Source of the DNA: Desulfovibrionaceae bacterium
Lineage (GTDB): Bacteria > Desulfobacterota > Desulfovibrionia > Desulfovibrionales > Desulfovibrionaceae
Assembly (NCBI GenBank): GCA_030539415.1
Contig: JAUNSE010000067.1
Coordinates: 1 to 8,474 of the forward strand
Length of the DNA: 8,474 bases
Direction: 5' to 3'
Part shown: positions 6,651 through 8,474 of the stretch, in pieces
Position numbering within the stretch: position 1 is the stretch's first letter
How the letters are laid out: each line of letters begins with the position of its first letter
The notes under the pieces: model-generated
Told to the model about the DNA's origin: nothing
What the model saw: the letters and a program-made list of their open reading frames with translations, nothing else
The model's database searches: none
Translations under genes and position numbers: made by a program

Positions 6651-7835
6651 ATGGCAAAAGTTACCCTTACGCCAGACTCTGGCTTTGCCAGAGAACTTAT
6701 GGATGCGGGCGGGGATTCTCTGAAAAAATGCTATCAGTGCGCTACCTGCGCTGTTGCCTGCCCCATGGCTCCGGACAACTCTCCCTATCCCCGCAAGGAG
6801 ATGGTCTGGGCTTCCTGGGGTCAGAAAGACAAACTGATGGGCGATCCCGACATCTGGCTGTGCCACAACTGCGGCAACTGCGCGGAGCTCTGCCCCCGCG
6901 GCGCCAAGCCGGCCGATGTCATGAGCGCTGCCCGCAATGTGGTCTACAAGAACCTTGTTGGTCCCGCCAAGGTGGGCGAATGGATGAGCTCCCCCAAGGG
7001 ACTGCCCATGCTGTTCCTCATCCCGGCCGTGCTGTGGCTCGTTGTCTGGGCCATCATGGCGAATTGTTTTGCCGGCGGCGAATGGTTCCCGCGAGTGGAC
7101 GGACGCATTGTGTTCGGTTCGATCTTCTACGGCGACTACACCATTGACCCGCTGTTCATGATCACCTTCTTCGGCGCTCTCTTCCTCATTGCCAAGGGCT
7201 GCGTGAAACTGTGGAAGCAGTTCAGGCAGACCAAGGGCAAGACCCTGGTGCTCGGCCCCACGAAGCCCTGGTACATTCATCTCGTGCAGATGCTGTGGGA
7301 CGAAGTTGTCACCCACAAGAAGTTTGATGACTGCCAGACCGGCCCCCGCACCGGCCAGCCTGAAAACTCCCGCAAGTTCGGCCATATCTGCATGATCATC
7401 GGCTTTGCATCACTGGCTGTCGTGACAGCCATCGTTGCCGGCGGTCACTGGATAGGCAAGGTCATCCCCTTCCTGTCCATCCACACGCCCATGCCGCTCT
7501 ACTTCCCGGTCAAGTTGCTGGCCAATTTCGGCGCCATAGTTCTGATTGTTGGCCTCGTTTCGCTCACACTCCGTCGCAAGCGCCAGAATCCCAAGTTCTT
7601 CTCGTCCAACTACCATGACTGGTATCTGCTTGGGATTATCTGGGCGGTCGCCCTCACCGGCCTCCTCTCCCAGCTGTTCCGCCTGGCTGATGCTGTGCAC
7701 TGCGCCTTCCTGGTGTACTACCTGCACCTGGTCTTCGTCTGGATGCTCTTTGCGTACCTTCCCTGGTCCAAGCTCGGGCATCTTGCCTACCGTGCCACTG
7801 CGCTTCTTTACGTGCGCATGTACGGGCGTGGGTAA
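6651..7835 (+). CDS. qmoC: Quinone-interacting membrane-bound oxidoreductase subunit QmoC (HdrC-HdrE fusion, haem b)
   Basis: This 394-residue membrane anchor of Qmo oxidises menaquinol and passes electrons to QmoB and QmoA. Residues 1-110 resemble HdrC, with two [4Fe-4S] motifs: C27, C30, C33, C37 (then P) and C71, C74, C77, C81 (then P). The rest resembles HdrE/NarI-type cytochrome b, with about six hydrophobic segments near 117-138, 165-184, 243-264, 286-307, 324-342 and 350-371. H245, H266, H350 and H359, in or next to these helices, are candidate ligands of the two b haems expected for the family. I cannot assign pairs. There is no cleavable signal peptide, so the iron-sulfur part should face the cytoplasm. 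GGAGG (6638-6642) overlaps the qmoB stop and lies 8 nt before the ATG, which suggests coupled translation. Confidence 0.96.
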   Translation: MAKVTLTPDSGFARELMDAGGDSLKKCYQCATCAVACPMAPDNSPYPRKEMVWASWGQKDKLMGDPDIWLCHNCGNCAELCPRGAKPADVMSAARNVVYKNLVGPAKVGEWMSSPKGLPMLFLIPAVLWLVVWAIMANCFAGGEWFPRVDGRIVFGSIFYGDYTIDPLFMITFFGALFLIAKGCVKLWKQFRQTKGKTLVLGPTKPWYIHLVQMLWDEVVTHKKFDDCQTGPRTGQPENSRKFGHICMIIGFASLAVVTAIVAGGHWIGKVIPFLSIHTPMPLYFPVKLLANFGAIVLIVGLVSLTLRRKRQNPKFFSSNYHDWYLLGIIWAVALTGLLSQLFRLADAVHCAFLVYYLHLVFVWMLFAYLPWSKLGHLAYRATALLYVRMYGRG

Positions 7836-7860
7836 ATCACACACTGCAAACGACGTAACT

Positions 7861-7876
7861 CTCGAGCGCATTCGAG
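7861..7876 (+). promoter_or_regulatory. Small hairpin overlapping the qmoD ribosome-binding site
   Basis: CTCGA (7861-7865) can pair with TCGAG (7872-7876) across a 6-nt loop. The right arm shares its last three bases with the Shine-Dalgarno GAGGAGG (7874-7880). The fold would partly cover the qmoD ribosome site in the 53-nt gap after qmoC. The stem is only 5 bp, or 6 with a T-G pair, so any damping of translation would be mild. This may be chance. Confidence 0.3.
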
Positions 7877-7888
7877 GAGGAACTTACA

Positions 7889-8474
7889 ATGTCTGATTCT
7901 GAACGCAAAATCTTCCCGATCGAGTCTGTTGTTGCTCTGGTCAACGGCAAGCAGGACGTCGATCTCAAGGCCATAGCCGGATATATCATCGGCCGTTCCA
8001 TTGTGTGCGACAAAATGGCTCATGCCGTGGCCCCCTTCGCCGCCGCCTGGATTGTCCGTCTCTACCCCAAAATGGCCGATATCCTGTGGGACGAAAAGGC
8101 TGCCACCTGGGCCGCCTTTGTGGACAAGTGCGCCTACATCCTTGGCGACAAGGTTTCCCTGCCTGCCATGGGCGGCAGCCTGAAGCAGTCCTGCTGCGAC
8201 ATGCTGGACGCCATGACCGCCAAGGTGGACGAGGTGAAGGCCCTGACGAAGGAAGTGGAGAAGCTCTCCGCCGAAGTCGAGGCTCTCAAGCCTCTCGAAG
8301 GCCGCCTCAAGGAAGCCACTGCCCGCGCCGACAAGCTGGACGATCAGCTGAAGGCAGCCAAGAAGGATATGGGCGCTCTGCGCCGCAAGACCATCGAGTT
8401 TGAAGGCAAGATTGCCGTCAACGAACAGGATCTGCAGGAAGTCATCAAGTCTGCCATCAAGGCCAACCTGAGGA
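7889..8474 (+). CDS. qmoD: QmoD-like hypothetical protein with C-terminal coiled coil (partial, 3' end outside window)
   Basis: An open frame of 195 codons runs off the window with no stop. It begins with ATG at 7889, 8 nt after GAGGAGG (7874-7880), and codon use matches qmo. It occupies the place of the promoter-distal hypothetical gene called qmoD in Desulfovibrio vulgaris, which was removed together with qmoABC in published genetics; its function is unknown. Residues 1-107 look like a compact helical domain (MSDSERKIFPIESV at the start, C40, C81 and the pair C102/C103, many Trp and Ala). Residues about 110-178 form a predicted coiled coil, with heptad positions V116, L119, V123, L126, V130, L133, a break at P135, then A147, L150, L154, A157, M161, L164, F171. 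There is no signal peptide or clear membrane helix, and no cofactor motif. The symbol rests on position and general appearance only. Confidence 0.75.
   Translation, partial: MSDSERKIFPIESVVALVNGKQDVDLKAIAGYIIGRSIVCDKMAHAVAPFAAAWIVRLYPKMADILWDEKAATWAAFVDKCAYILGDKVSLPAMGGSLKQSCCDMLDAMTAKVDEVKALTKEVEKLSAEVEALKPLEGRLKEATARADKLDDQLKAAKKDMGALRRKTIEFEGKIAVNEQDLQEVIKSAIKANLR

Noticed and set aside
4173..7385. A 1070-codon open frame on the minus strand across qmoB and into qmoC
   Set aside because: It is antisense to clearly recognisable qmoB and qmoC. The product is a low-complexity Gly/Ala/His/Val-rich string with no family features. Strong C/G third-position bias removes stops from the complementary frame, so this is a composition shadow.

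Overview
The window holds the APS reductase and Qmo locus of a dissimilatory sulfate reducer: aprB, aprA, qmoA, qmoB, qmoC and the start of a sixth gene in the position of qmoD, all on the plus strand. This gene order, the bacterial-type AprBA, the Qmo subunits made of heterodisulfide-reductase-like modules and the qmoD-like gene after qmoC point to the Desulfovibrionaceae (Desulfovibrio sensu lato and relatives). The genus cannot be fixed from this window. The coding part is GC-rich with strong C-ending codon preference, while the first ~350 bases are very AT-rich.

Layout: positions 1-495 are non-coding. They contain AT-rich inverted repeats, then a good sigma-70-like promoter (-35 at 362-367, -10 at 385-390) overlapped by an 18-bp Rex-like palindrome (381-398), then a ~100-nt leader. 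aprB (496-969) and aprA (1024-3015) form the soluble APS reductase. A long perfect GC-rich hairpin (3036-3070) separates them from qmoA (3109-4344), qmoB (4350-6638) and qmoC (6651-7835). The qmo genes are tightly packed, with each ribosome site at or over the preceding stop. After 53 nt comes a qmoD-like gene (7889 to the window edge), which is cut off and lacks a stop here.

How it works (established for the families): menaquinol is oxidised in the membrane by QmoC. Electrons pass through the iron-sulfur clusters and FADs of QmoB and QmoA to AprB, whose two [4Fe-4S] clusters feed the FAD of AprA, where APS is reduced to sulfite and AMP. QmoA and QmoB are HdrA-like flavoproteins and QmoC fuses an HdrC-like iron-sulfur part to an HdrE-like haem b membrane part, so flavin-based confurcation with a second donor has been proposed for Qmo.

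No mobile element, tRNA, rRNA or CRISPR was seen. The system itself is known. The less explained parts are the qmoD-like coiled-coil protein, the divergence of QmoB from QmoA at the HdrA cysteine motif, the apr/qmo hairpin with its step in codon use, and the structured AT-rich upstream region.
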